Part shown: positions 33,020-43,964 of the stretch, piece after piece | Layout: every line of letters starts with the position of its first letter | Numbering within the stretch: the first letter of the stretch is position 1 | Source: Cordylochernes scorpioides | Lineage: Eukaryota; Arthropoda; Arachnida; Pseudoscorpiones; Chernetidae | Length of the DNA stretch: 64,000 nucleotides | Reading direction: 5' to 3' | Assembly: GCA_030710605.1 (NCBI GenBank) | Contig: CP092863.1 | Location: 141,948,580-142,012,579, forward strand | Made by a program: the position numbers and the translations under genes | Notes under the pieces: generated by a model | The model's database searches: none | Told to the model about the DNA's origin: nothing | The model's input: the letters and a program-made list of their open reading frames with translations, nothing else

Positions 33020-33535
33020 ATCCTGCGCATATTGTCATGGCTCGATTGTCTTACATAGCCTGTGGGTTCAGAGGCTTGTCGCTAGCCCATAGGTACTGGT
33101 CTTGCGATATGCCCTTCACTAGGGAGGCTTTTACTATCATTGAGTAGGACCATGATCTGAAGAGCTGGGTCTTTGGGTGAGGCCTGAATATTAATGTCAT
33201 AGCCAATTTCACATTGGTAAAATCTTACTTCTCTAAACATTTTTTTGATGTTTAGAGGAGATAAGAATTCTTAAGTAGAGCTCTTACTAGCTGGAGGATT
33301 CTTTGTCAGTGGAAAGGCCTTCTAGGCTCTGATCTCTATAAATAAATGTTTAACTCAAAACAATAAAATCATATTAAGTTGAAACACATCAGGCCCTTCA
33401 GGAATAAAAGAGAGTATTTCTTAAAAGATTTTTTAATTTACAAATGTTGTGGGGCCGAAAGCTATAGATTTGCAAATGTAAAAAAAAAAAGTTAAAAACT
33501 CCTATCTCCTGAGGGAGGACTCTGTGTTAGCTTTT
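33020..33535. other. Unassigned intronic sequence
   Basis: Moderate GC at about 33020-33200, without an open frame or a repeat partner that I can see. Confidence 0.3.
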
Positions 33536-33796
33536 CGCACGGGTTATGACCCGGGTTCGATTCCCGCATTGGACACTTTTTTCTGAATAAAAAAAAATGC
33601 TCCAATGGCTTCTGATTCTTCCAAAAGTCCAACCCCACCAGCGAGTGCAAATAACCAAACGGGGCTGTGTCACATTTGTAAGTGCAAAGTTGAACTGCTT
33701 TTCACATGTGTAGACATGTGGTGCACTTACAGTAAAAGCAGTCGCTAACTACCTACCATGATTATCAAGGCCTGTACCACGTGTACTAGGGATACA
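33536..33796 (+). repeat. SINE family A, missing its 5' head
   Basis: Contains GGGTTCGATTCCCGCATTGG and the full body, to AGGGATA. Confidence 0.8.
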
Positions 33797-33814
33797 TTTT
33801 TTAATGGTCTCCAT

Positions 33815-34165
33815 AGGTGAGTGTCCTGAATTTGCCAAAGATGGTGTTATGATTTTGTCACCAATCCAAGTCAGCTAGTTTACAAAGACGTTCAATAGGT
33901 TTCGTGCCTATTTTGACATAAAAGGTTACCTTTACAGGTTACCTTTATATATTTTCAGGTCCTTTATGGATCTCGTTGAATAAAGTCTGCCCTAGGCTGA
34001 CGAGGGCCATTAGCCCGAAACCATGGTCTCTAGGTGGACGTTTCTCAGTTTGCCAAAGCTGGTGTTGTGGCTTTGTTACCGACCTGAGGCCGCTAGTTTG
34101 CGGCGACGGTCAATAGATGGTGTCTAGCTTTGACGTCTATTTTGACGTGAGAGGTGACCTTTGTC
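33815..34165 (+). repeat. Pair of diverged direct repeats
   Basis: Blocks at about 33815-33925 and 34030-34160 share TTTGCCAAAG-TGGTGTT, GCTAGTTT and CTATTTTGACGT. A shorter relative is at 32590-32635. A 'foldback family' block (GACGAGGGCCATTAGCCCG) lies between them. Non-coding. Confidence 0.5.
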
Positions 34166-34753
34166 TTTGTATATATATATATATATATATTCTCATATAT
34201 ATCGAAAAAAAAAAACGAAAAAGAAATAACGTTTATTGAAACGCGTTCAAGCTATTTCTTTATATTTTAATGGCATTAAAACGAATGTGAAATTTGAAAT
34301 AATCTCATAAGCATTTGTGAGAAATTTTATTTTATTGTAATCCGAATTTTTGGATGCCCGCAAAATAAAAACGAAGAGTTCACTTTTCAATGAAGTATTG
34401 AACACCGTTCAAATATAGATATTTCGGTTTGCAGAACTAGATTCGGTTATAAAAATAATTCTAAAAACTATGGATGATTTCACAGGTTATGATTCCATTC
34501 TTGTCTAGCTTTTCCCGATGCCATAGACATTGCCGGGGATAAAAGTATTGGAGAAAAATCTACCTGTAAAAAAAAAATGAAAGAATTCCAACTAAGCTTT
34601 CTTTTTTTAGGATGATATTTGATCCTATTGACCCATAAAATCATTGTCGAGTTTGTTTTTCTCTTAAACATCTATTTTTATAGGATATTATTCAAGAAAT
34701 ATTGTTCTTCTTGATATTCTTTTTTTCCTTAAATCTGTATTGAAATTCTTCAG

Positions 34754-37700
34754 TTACTGGTCAGTTCTTTTTGAAATAATATCACACATTTGATCTAACG
34801 TTTTATCTATTTCTTTAAATCTTTCCGTAAGTTCGTAATTCACGTAGGGATTGTTCATTTGAGATTCAATTGGTGTTAATCTTGAAGTTGAAGGTCCATT
34901 AAAATTGGATTGTCTTAAAGCTATGATTTCTGCAGAAGAAGGAGGATTCGGTCGTTTGCTACAAAATTCTGTATCTAAAAGATAACTTAATGGATATAGG
35001 TACGAAGAAGAATAATAGCTTTGGAAACTGCCTCTTGAATATGGAGAATATCTGGCTGAGTTTTCCGAAGAAGAGGAGGATGTGCAAGATTCCAAAGGAA
35101 CTCTTTGAAATTGATCTGACGGCCTAAAAGTAGAGAGATCACATTGGCTTGTTCTTGAACCTCTATAAAGATTGCTTTTTTTCATTATCGTATCATGGGT
35201 ATAATTAATATTGGATGCTAAACTGCATTTTGATGGGAAACGTGGTTTCATAGCGAAAATAGGATAATAAGTATATTTGGATTGCTTTCTTGAATCTCTT
35301 TTTAATCCGTATTCTTCCATCGTACTAAGAGGAAAGCCGATTGACTTCGTTTTAAACAAGAAAGGTTCTTGTTCGGGTAGATAGCAAAGGAATTTACATT
35401 CTTGCAAATTTGACCGATAGGTTGGTGATGGGTCGTTAGGTTTTTGGAAATTGAATACATATGAAGAAGATGTTAGGATGTTACATTTTGGCTCTTCCCT
35501 ATCAGGACCACTTTTGATGTCAAATATGACATCGTTTTTTATCGGCCAGGGGCCATTTTCTTCTCCAACTGGTATTGATAAATTTCTCTTTTGTGACTTA
35601 TGTGGGTTTGAAACGAAAGATTGGCGTCTTGTTGACTTTCTCTTCATTTCGGAATCTTTTTCCGTGGTTCTTACTGATTTTTTGATACTTGAATGACGGG
35701 ATTGATAATCCTGTCGTTTTGATGGTTTCTCATCCATTATTTCTTTCTTGTAAGAAAACCATTTAAAATTTGTATCCCTATGGTCTTCTTTATATTTAGT
35801 GAAGCTATCCAGTTCTTGTTTTGAATCTTTCTTGCGAGAAGGTCTTTCGAAGGATTTATGATCTTCTTTCCGCTTATTGGACATACACGATTCTTGTGCC
35901 CCTCCTGTATTGAAGGAAGACCAATCTAAACATGTATCTCTATGCTCTTCTTTACGTTTTGTGGCATTTTTTTCCAGTTCTCGTGCCATATCTTTCTTGC
36001 GAGAAGGTCTTTCGAAACACATGTCTATGTGCTCTACGAACTGCTTATGGATATTGTCTATGGGTTCTTGTGGTAGTTTCCTGTCAGCTATTCCATATTC
36101 TTCCTCACAAATTTTTTGCAAAGCTCTATACAAATATTCTTCGGTTTCTTGTTGAGCTGCTTTCATTTTGGGTTTGCATATTTCCTCATGCTCGTCTTTT
36201 ATTTCTTTCGGTATCTTTATAGGTTCACAAATGTCTTTTTTCTGTATTACTGTAGTGTCTGAGGTTTTCTTTGTGAGTTCACATATATCTTCGTGCTTAT
36301 CCTTCATTTCTTTCGACTGCTTTACATGTTCGTATACGTCTTCATTTTGTACGCACGAAGTTTCTGATAATTTTATTTCAGGTTCGCATACCGTTTTTTC
36401 TTCTTTTTCGGTATTTTCTGTCAATATAGTTTGGGGTTCTGCCGTTTCCTTTTTGGGTTCAACTAATTCTTCTTTCGATTGGCATATATTTTTCTTGACA
36501 TGTTCGGGCATGTAGACTTCCTCTTCGTCTTTTTCTGTGGTGACTTTGTTTTTAGAGTCGAGCATTTCTTCTTTTTTGTCGTCGATATCTTTTGAAGTTT
36601 TCTTTGTAAGTTCTCCTTCGTCGTCTTTGATCTTTGACGATTTCTTTTCAAGTTCAACTACGTTTTCAACTATTTCTTTACTACCTATTAACTCAGCATA
36701 TTTTACCTGGGATGTTGAATATTTATGTTCTTCCATAATATCTATCGATTTCTTTTTGGGTTCAGTTATTTCTTCTTTGATCTTTTCCACAACTTCCTTC
36801 ATCTTCTTTTTAAATTCGTATATTTTTTCTTCTTGATCTTCCTTAACTTCTTTTAGTTTCTTTTTTAGTTCAAAAATCTCCTCCTTTATTTCATCTTTGA
36901 ATTTATCTGCATCTGGTTCATTCGTTTCTTCTTCTACTTTATCCTTAATTTCTAGTGTTTTTGTTATGGTTCCACAGATTTCTTCTTTTTCTGCATCTGT
37001 AAGTCCACAGCTTTCCTCTTCCTCATCTTCCTTAAGTTCTATAGCTTTCCTTTTGGGATCATCGGTGCCTTTTTTCTGTATAACCTTAGCTTCTGAGCAT
37101 TTTTTCTTTAGTTCAATCATTTCTCTTTTTCGTTTTTCATCACATTCTGTGTTTTTATTTACAAATTGATACACTTCTTTTTGCTCTTCAATTTCATAGG
37201 TGATTTCGATCAATTTTCTCTTGAATTCACTAATTTTTTCCTTTCGTTTTTCCATTAATGCTGTCGTTTTTCTTTTGGGTTCACTCATTTGTCCTTCTTT
37301 GGTTGTTTTTCTCCGGGGTTCGTCGGTTTTTTCGGGTTCAAATTTTTGTTCCTCTAAATCCATCGCCATGTCGGAAGTTTGAGATGATTCGGATAGAGCC
37401 TCCAACTCACAAATTTGTCTTTGCTTGATTTTACTTTTTTCCCCTAACAAATATTTCCTTTTTTCCTCTTCGTTTTTATATTCCCGTCCTGTCGTTTTCC
37501 TTTCTTTAGGTTCAAATGTATCTAATATACATTGTCTTATCTTTATTTTCTTTTTTAACCTATCTTTTTCAAGCTTATGCTTTTTTTCTTTGGAATCTAA
37601 TGTTTTTCTCTCAATATTTTCATCTTCTTTCTTTTCTTCACCTTCTATTTTCACTCGCTTCATTTGTAAACCACCTTTTTTGCTCGGCCTATGTGATTGT

Positions 37701-40264
37701 GTTTTTTTCGTATCTGTAGGCTCGAACTTTTCTTGTTTCATTCTTTCTTTCTCTTTGGCTTTATTCGTTTCAATCAAATCAATAGAGGTTCCCTCTTTTT
37801 CGTCTTTCCTTCTTTTTAAAAATTTGTGTGTATCTGGTTTCTCCTTTATCTTTTCTCCTATTTTTTCCTTTTTTACTTCGATGTCCTTTGTCTTCCTTAT
37901 TATACCGCATTGAGATTTATTACATCCAACTTCATTTAAAATTTCAGTTGTTTTTATCTCCATTTTATTTTCTTTTGGTCGATATGGTTCTTTTAGAGCT
38001 GTCTTTTGTTCTTTCATTTTCTTTTTATATAAGCGTGTGTCTACAGGCATTTGTGATATATCTTTTGGTTCCCGCCACCCAATTTCTTCTGCTTTCTTTT
38101 TGGATTCTTTAATTGGTTCTATTCCATCAGTTTCTGTTTTCCTTTTATGTTCAAACCGCTCTATATAAAATTGTTCTCTAATTTCTGTTAGCTTCCCCAT
38201 CTGTTCTCGTTTTACTAATTTGTCATTCTTAATTTCTGTTAATTCTTTTTTAGATTTACCGACTTGTTGTTTCTTTTTATTTTCATCTCCTTTAGTTTCT
38301 TTTAGTTCAACTTGGGGTACGTCTTTTCTCGATGCTTTTTTCCTTTCACCAATTTCCTCATCTTTTTTTCTTTGTGATTTTATAGGCGGATTCTTTGGAA
38401 TCGATTCTTTTAATTTCTTCTGCTCAATTCGATGCTCCTTACTTCCTTTCGTTTCTCGTTTAATTTCTTGTTCGTCTGGTTTTTCGGCCTTTTTTTCTTT
38501 CTTTATCACTGCAGCGCTTGCTAATTTGATTTTAGATGATGATTCACCTTTCGATTTGTTCGAAGTGGTTGCTAAATGACTAGTACTTTTTCTTGTTTTC
38601 GGGAAGGGTACCTTATCTTTCATTTTTTTAAAAACCTGAGGCTTATTCAGAATTTGGATCTGAAATTGTTCGTCAGTCTTGGCATAATTTGGGTATGAAA
38701 AGTTCTCTTGTAGGATATATTCTTCTTCATAATCCTGCGTTGCCATCATCTTATCAATGATTACTGTTTCGGATAGTTGAAAAGGTAATCTTGTAGCGGT
38801 GTATTTTCTTTGTCTTGAAATGTCGTGATCTGGCATATTTGATACTAGTTGAAACTGAATTCGAAAAGAATCGTCCAAGTCCCGCATTTTTCTAGATCTT
38901 TGGCTTTTTTGGGGAATAGTATCATCATCAAGGTTTTGCTTAATATGTCCCTGCCTGATATTTGATTCTAGAAATTTAGCTTGTTGTCTAGATTTCAGCT
39001 TGCTTTTTCCCGATTCTAAAGAAGAATTGGGTGAGGGTTTAATAAAATACTTGTGATAATTTTCTTGAATGTGATGGCTTGGGTTGTAGATGGATTTAGG
39101 AAAATTGGATTTTTTGAATATAAGGTATTCGCAGGAACTTGAACATGATGATAGGTCTGAATCAGGGAAATAATAGCAAACGGCATTTTCACGCTGGTTC
39201 AACCACTCTTGATTTGCTTTTTCTGGATAATTAGAAATATTTTGGTTGGATAAGTATTTTAGCTGCCAATCCTCATAACTTCTTAGTTGAAGATCGTCCT
39301 CGTAGCTGGGATCTACCATAGAATAAACTGGTTTGACATCTGTAGTCCATTTGGGAAAGAGCTGTCGTAGGATGTTCCCTAGTCTTTTTCTTGCAAAAAG
39401 TTTCTGTTTTTCCGGTACAAAGTAATTCTCACTTGCCGATTTCGGATACCTCTTCGTTTTTGTTGATTCTGGAGGCTCGAATCTCTGTGCCGAGTCTAAA
39501 ACTTCTTTCGGACCTTTTTTATTTTTGAAGACATTGTTTTCGCCAACTTCTTTCGTGAAATCCCATCGTCTTTCCAAATTCCTTTTGGGAACTTTATGAA
39601 CGTCCATTTTAAGTGGGTCAATGGAGGTATATCCTTTGTACGGATATGATCTTTCTTCGAGAAGACTTTCATTCTTAGAATACTCAAGATAATCTTCCTT
39701 AAGAAACTTGTGAAGTCTTCCTTCGCTTAAAGAATCGAATGGATGGTGATCAAGAAATGTATCTTCTCTTTCTTTGTAATAATACGATCTTTCTTCTGGG
39801 ATAATTTCTTTCTTAGCGTATTCGAGATAATCCGCTTCGGGAAACTGGTGAAATCTTCCTTCGCTTAGGGAATTAAATTGTATTGAATAATCTTGATCGG
39901 ACAATACGGGAAGTATTTTATTATAAGTACCTTGAATCTGTTTTGACGATGATGAATCTTTAGGGGCATTTTTTTCTCTTAATCTCTTGCTTAAGGTATA
40001 TAGGTCATCCTTTTGATAAGGTCTACATGGAATTCTTTGGTCTTCTGCTTGGATTTTTGGAGGCGAACTTATTTTGGCTTCTGTTTGCCTTGGTAATTTT
40101 TTTAAATAGGTACATCCGCCCGTGAAAGAGTTCTTTTCTAGTATAGTATAAGCATTTGGGTCAAGTCTTTTGATATTTAAAAATGGACTGGAGGAAAATA
40201 TAGCAGCATTCGATTTTCTATCCTCATTAATATTTGATTTAGGATTGAAATTCTCAGGATTCAT
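34754..40264 (-). CDS. Nested ORF C: about 1836-aa Lys/Glu-rich protein of unknown function
   Basis: This is an uninterrupted frame, antisense in intron 2. The frame stays open upstream to an ATG at 40399. I prefer the Met at 40264 (MNPENFNPK), because the 45 residues before it are Ile/Tyr/Lys-rich in the manner of translated AT-rich leader DNA. If the upstream Met were used, those residues could mimic a membrane anchor. Residues about 128-215 contain a tandem duplication of some 42 residues (FNSLSEGRFHQF / FDSLSEGRLHKF). Residues about 560-1365 are a very long Lys/Glu-rich, probably helical or disordered stretch. FERPSRKKD repeats occur near 1420-1480. The C-terminus is a short coil, LTERFKEIDKTLDQMCDI. 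No known domain is recognised. Confidence 0.8.
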   Translation of the reverse strand: MNPENFNPKSNINEDRKSNAAIFSSSPFLNIKRLDPNAYTILEKNSFTGGCTYLKKLPRQTEAKISSPPKIQAEDQRIPCRPYQKDDLYTLSKRLREKNAPKDSSSSKQIQGTYNKILPVLSDQDYSIQFNSLSEGRFHQFPEADYLEYAKKEIIPEERSYYYKEREDTFLDHHPFDSLSEGRLHKFLKEDYLEYSKNESLLEERSYPYKGYTSIDPLKMDVHKVPKRNLERRWDFTKEVGENNVFKNKKGPKEVLDSAQRFEPPESTKTKRYPKSASENYFVPEKQKLFARKRLGNILRQLFPKWTTDVKPVYSMVDPSYEDDLQLRSYEDWQLKYLSNQNISNYPEKANQEWLNQRENAVCYYFPDSDLSSCSSSCEYLIFKKSNFPKSIYNPSHHIQENYHKYFIKPSPNSSLESGKSKLKSRQQAKFLESNIRQGHIKQNLDDDTIPQKSQRSRKMRDLDDSFRIQFQLVSNMPDHDISRQRKYTATRLPFQLSETVIIDKMMATQDYEEEYILQENFSYPNYAKTDEQFQIQILNKPQVFKKMKDKVPFPKTRKSTSHLATTSNKSKGESSSKIKLASAAVIKKEKKAEKPDEQEIKRETKGSKEHRIEQKKLKESIPKNPPIKSQRKKDEEIGERKKASRKDVPQVELKETKGDENKKKQQVGKSKKELTEIKNDKLVKREQMGKLTEIREQFYIERFEHKRKTETDGIEPIKESKKKAEEIGWREPKDISQMPVDTRLYKKKMKEQKTALKEPYRPKENKMEIKTTEILNEVGCNKSQCGIIRKTKDIEVKKEKIGEKIKEKPDTHKFLKRRKDEKEGTSIDLIETNKAKEKERMKQEKFEPTDTKKTQSHRPSKKGGLQMKRVKIEGEEKKEDENIERKTLDSKEKKHKLEKDRLKKKIKIRQCILDTFEPKERKTTGREYKNEEEKRKYLLGEKSKIKQRQICELEALSESSQTSDMAMDLEEQKFEPEKTDEPRRKTTKEGQMSEPKRKTTALMEKRKEKISEFKRKLIEITYEIEEQKEVYQFVNKNTECDEKRKREMIELKKKCSEAKVIQKKGTDDPKRKAIELKEDEEEESCGLTDAEKEEICGTITKTLEIKDKVEEETNEPDADKFKDEIKEEIFELKKKLKEVKEDQEEKIYEFKKKMKEVVEKIKEEITEPKKKSIDIMEEHKYSTSQVKYAELIGSKEIVENVVELEKKSSKIKDDEGELTKKTSKDIDDKKEEMLDSKNKVTTEKDEEEVYMPEHVKKNICQSKEELVEPKKETAEPQTILTENTEKEEKTVCEPEIKLSETSCVQNEDVYEHVKQSKEMKDKHEDICELTKKTSDTTVIQKKDICEPIKIPKEIKDEHEEICKPKMKAAQQETEEYLYRALQKICEEEYGIADRKLPQEPIDNIHKQFVEHIDMCFERPSRKKDMARELEKNATKRKEEHRDTCLDWSSFNTGGAQESCMSNKRKEDHKSFERPSRKKDSKQELDSFTKYKEDHRDTNFKWFSYKKEIMDEKPSKRQDYQSRHSSIKKSVRTTEKDSEMKRKSTRRQSFVSNPHKSQKRNLSIPVGEENGPWPIKNDVIFDIKSGPDREEPKCNILTSSSYVFNFQKPNDPSPTYRSNLQECKFLCYLPEQEPFLFKTKSIGFPLSTMEEYGLKRDSRKQSKYTYYPIFAMKPRFPSKCSLASNINYTHDTIMKKSNLYRGSRTSQCDLSTFRPSDQFQRVPLESCTSSSSSENSARYSPYSRGSFQSYYSSSYLYPLSYLLDTEFCSKRPNPPSSAEIIALRQSNFNGPSTSRLTPIESQMNNPYVNYELTERFKEIDKTLDQMCDIISKRTDQ

Positions 40265-40940
40265 TATCACTAACAATTTTTTTTTTTCAAATTTCACTTT
40301 TTTTTTATATTCTGTGAAAAAAAATATATATATAATAATAGAGAGAGATATCAAAATGTATATCGTTTTCTTATGAATATATCTCTTTAAAATATTCAAA
40401 ACGAATAGTATTTTTTAAAATTACATTTTAAAATTGCTTTTCTTAAAATTATCTTTTGATATAAAAATTTAGCGAATTTTTCTTTTTTTCAAAGCGAGAT
40501 ATTTCAGTATATCATAATTTTTCATTTGGATGATTTAAAAAATAAGTTGAAGAGAGCACAAAACCAAAAGAAATTTTAAAAAAACGTAAACCATTTTTTC
40601 TATTCAATAATTCCATATTTTAAAAAAATGCGTATATAATAGAGATCTACGAAATAATATTGGCATTTATAAATTAATGGTAGTTTCGTTCCGAGAGATA
40701 ATGAATTATTATTCTTTTTTTTCAAGAAACGCAGATAACAGAAAAAAAAAAGCAAAGATTTCTTAAGACTCTGTTTCTCAAACCTAAACACATAGATTAT
40801 GTAAGAGACATATATTTTCTTAAATTCTAAGTATCAATTAATATCTATATACAAGTATATATTGTCTCAGAATAATCTGTGATAGCCTACTCGGTAAAAT
40901 CATCATTAATCATATGATGCCACGTCAGCGTTTGATTTGT
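40265..40940 (-). promoter_or_regulatory. 5' flank of nested ORF C
   Basis: AT-rich. The first 135 bases continue the open frame of ORF C. No other ORF is seen. Confidence 0.25.
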
Positions 40941-40949
40941 AAATAATTT

Positions 40950-41410
40950 CTGTCCTACCACACTCATACTCCACCCTGCCTCGAACTCATGCTCTAAACC
41001 TAGCACGTAAGGCTGCTTTATCATCATGGACTGTATTATATTCTCAAGACCATTCGATCAGATCCCTCAGGAGAATTGCTTCCACTCCAAACCATCTCCT
41101 CAAATTTCTATCAAAAATCCGCCATGGAGAGGCCACCACCAACATCCTCACGGACCATGTACTGGCAGACATTACACGTGTGCATCCCGAAACAGACCCT
41201 ACCTGTATCCACTGTTCAGAAGAACCACAGACAGTCGATCATCTTCTCTTCAGCTGTCCAGCTATCCTAAGACATAGGATACAAACAGATATCCTGCTTA
41301 GACTGACCCACCTCAATCCTAGATCTATGGCCAGTCTCCCAGACTCAACCTCAGAATGGAACTTCCTGGTCAACTGGTTCAACTCAGCAATCAAAACAGG
41401 ACGCGAGTAA
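40950..41410 (+). pseudogene. LINE ORF2 C-terminal fragment
   Basis: The + strand reads through the end of the reverse-transcriptase thumb region (LARKAALSSWTVLYS...) and a C-x2-C-x8-H-x4-C knuckle (CIHCSEEPQTVDHLLFSC). It continues to the terminal FLVNWFNSAIKT and a stop at about 41410. Everything upstream (endonuclease, RT core) is missing, so it is 5'-truncated. Related tails are at 20183-20389. A 3' UTR with GGTAGTTGGCG follows. Confidence 0.75.
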
Positions 41411-41644
41411 AAACGCTCAACACTAGTTCATACTGGTAAGCTGGACTCCCCGGGTAGTTGGCGTTCTGCGCTCCCTGGGTTATAAATATTCCTCTAAATA
41501 GTTTGTTTAGATATCTCTCAGCGATCTGACAAATTCTGTGAATACTTTCCTTGTTAAAATAAATTTGTTTTATGATTAACTCCGTTCTGATCTGACCTAT
41601 AAACTTGATATGGATCCATCGAATATTGACATGAAGCCAACCTT

Positions 41645-41990
41645 CCATGAAGGTGTGCAATATCTTAATGATGATTTCATCGAGTAGACCATCATTTCTA
41701 TCTTGATGATCAGATGAAAGTTCTCAATCTCTATGCTTGTTTCAAGACCATTGACCTCTATTGCTCTTCCAATCCTCAGTTTCCTCATTTACTTTGCCAC
41801 CCTCCCAGGAAGGTATGCAATACCTTATTGATGATTTCACCGAGTATACCACCATCTTTATCTTGATGGTTAGATGAAATCTGATGAGATTTCACCTTAG
41901 TTCTCAATCTATGCTTCTATGCTTGTTTCAATACCATCGACCTCTATTGCCTTTCTAATCCTCAATTTTCTCGTTCACTTTGCCAACCAT
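41645..41990 (+). repeat. 160-bp direct duplication
   Basis: Two successive units, starting GAAGGTGTGCAATA (41649) and GAAGGTATGCAATA (41809), align along about 160 bp. Frames are broken, and the origin is unclear. Confidence 0.6.
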
Positions 41991-42164
41991 TTGTCTTCAT
42001 TACCATCATTCACATAGTATGAACCATCGACAGTACGGATTTCATCTTAAGAATTCGTACAACAAAATGACTTATTCGATTTCAGCCGTCAACATCGTAT
42101 ATTCAATCTCCAGTACTGAAACATACCTCATCACCACCACTCAACAAAACCTTCCAAATAGATA

Positions 42165-43882
42165 ATACAGTAAGGATAGTAGAGAAAATTGCTTTATTTC
42201 AAAAAGAAGCCTACGCGTTAAAAATAGTTTAAATTTCTCATAACAGATGGCGCTCTAATACATAATACAATACAGTATAAGGATCAGTAAACGATTTATA
42301 TTATTTTAGGGTTAAAAAGAATTTATTTTTCATACAACCTATTTGCACAAGCTACCGAACTCTATCGTTTCTCTCTACAGGTATTCTCTAATATAAAAAA
42401 AGGATAGATTATAATATACAAAAGAAAATTGAATAAAATTTTGTGTTTAAAGTTTGATATCAACAATTAAACGTAATTCCGTGGCATAAGAGTTATTTTG
42501 TATATATAATCGAGCACCTGTAGAAAAACGGTAAAGATCGAAAGCCAAAATGTTGAGAGGGTTCACCACTAATAAGTCAGGTCCTGTCAAATTTCTTCTC
42601 ATTGCAGTAGGTAAGTGTTTTTGGAATTGAAAATCGTCAAAAATATTAAAATTCTAAAATGAAAATTTAAATTTCGGTAATTTTCAAAAGGACTAGACCT
42701 TAAGACACCTTTGGACAAGTCACTTGACCCTTTATCATTTAAGAGCATATCCATGATCTATCATTTAAAAATGTATTTAATTATTAATCACACATTTTCT
42801 TTTATTTTACATGAAAGTAAAAGCGATAACTTATTTTATAACATCAAATTTTATAGAACCACAAACTTAAAGGGAGAGCTGAATTATAGTTAGGACGAAT
42901 TAACAATAATTGTGCACAATTATCATGTATACTTTTCTCGTATAAATATTTATTAGAACTTAAATATTTTACGTTAAAAAAACTTTGAAAATTTTTTAAA
43001 GAATTTCACACATTATTAATTACAGTTTAAAATATACCATTTTGTAATAAATCTTAACCAAACGAATTAATGAGAAGAGCATAAAAATTTTAAAAATAAA
43101 TTTTCAAATATTAACATCAAATATTTCATGCAAAAGTTTTTATATATAGCACAATTAATAAATTACTAATTGAATTACCGTGAAAATCCGCATTTTTTTG
43201 TTTTAAATTTTGTATATTAACTAAATTATAATTTTTTTCATATATTTTATATAAAATAAATATTTAATAATTTTGGCTTATCATTTTGTTTATGCTTTAT
43301 TGATTTAAAATTGTGAATTTTTAATATAAAATATATTTTAAAGAAATATAACTAATAAAAAGTGTAATTCAACCCCTTAATGATGGCATTTTTAATAAAA
43401 GAAAAAACAACGTAATTAAAAGTCAAAAGTTTTTTAAAATATTTTATAAATTGCCTATATGCAAGTACCTATATAATTAATAAGCAACTAGATTTATGAA
43501 AGTAACTTACAATTTAGAGTGAAACAATTTTTAAATAATTTTTAATGACACTATAAAAATATTTTTTATTTAATAAACTACACGATTTTTAAGTACCCTT
43601 ATATTTTAATAAATGCACAAGTATATATATGAAATATTTATAAATGCACACTTTATATTGATTATTTAAACCCATAAATTATAAAAGTCAATCATATTTT
43701 TAGGATTTTTGAAGAAAGAGAGATTTATTTCTATACACTTATAGTAAAAATCAAGTCAATTTTTAATTAGAACACCGTCAAATACGTCTTATGCGTTGAA
43801 ATTAGGTGTAACTTTTCATAAATAACCTCTGTCTGATATATATCACACGTTCAAAGTCCAGATTACAAATATTTATGTGCAG
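42165..43882. other. AT-rich end of intron 2
   Basis: Apart from a fragment of the 'CTGATGAG' family at about 42550-42610, I see nothing coding or repeated here. Confidence 0.4.
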
Positions 43883-43964
43883 GTTCTGAAAAGCCTGTAG
43901 TTTATCAGCAACATGTGGAGGTGGCGGACTCGGCCACGGAACCTGATCCAAACAAAACTTTCAT
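43883..43964 (+). CDS. Exon 3 of the secreted-protein gene
   Basis: An 82-base exon between TGCAG and GTAAGT. Its first two bases complete the Gly codon from exon 2 and its last two bases (AT) become ATG (Met) with the first base of exon 4. It encodes 26 full residues, SEKPVVYQQHVEV to DPNKTF. It is GC-richer than its surroundings and too short for routine ORF calling. The exact phase fit on both sides is the main support. Confidence 0.7.

Noticed and set aside
36537-38579. Several Ser/Phe-rich + strand ORFs of 60-160 codons
   Set aside because: They mirror the Lys/Glu-rich coding strand of ORF C and have no independent support.
14574-40264. Viral origin of the three giant ORFs
   Set aside because: Long intronless frames could come from an integrated DNA virus, but no viral hallmark domain is visible. 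The low-complexity, coil-containing makeup gives no positive support.
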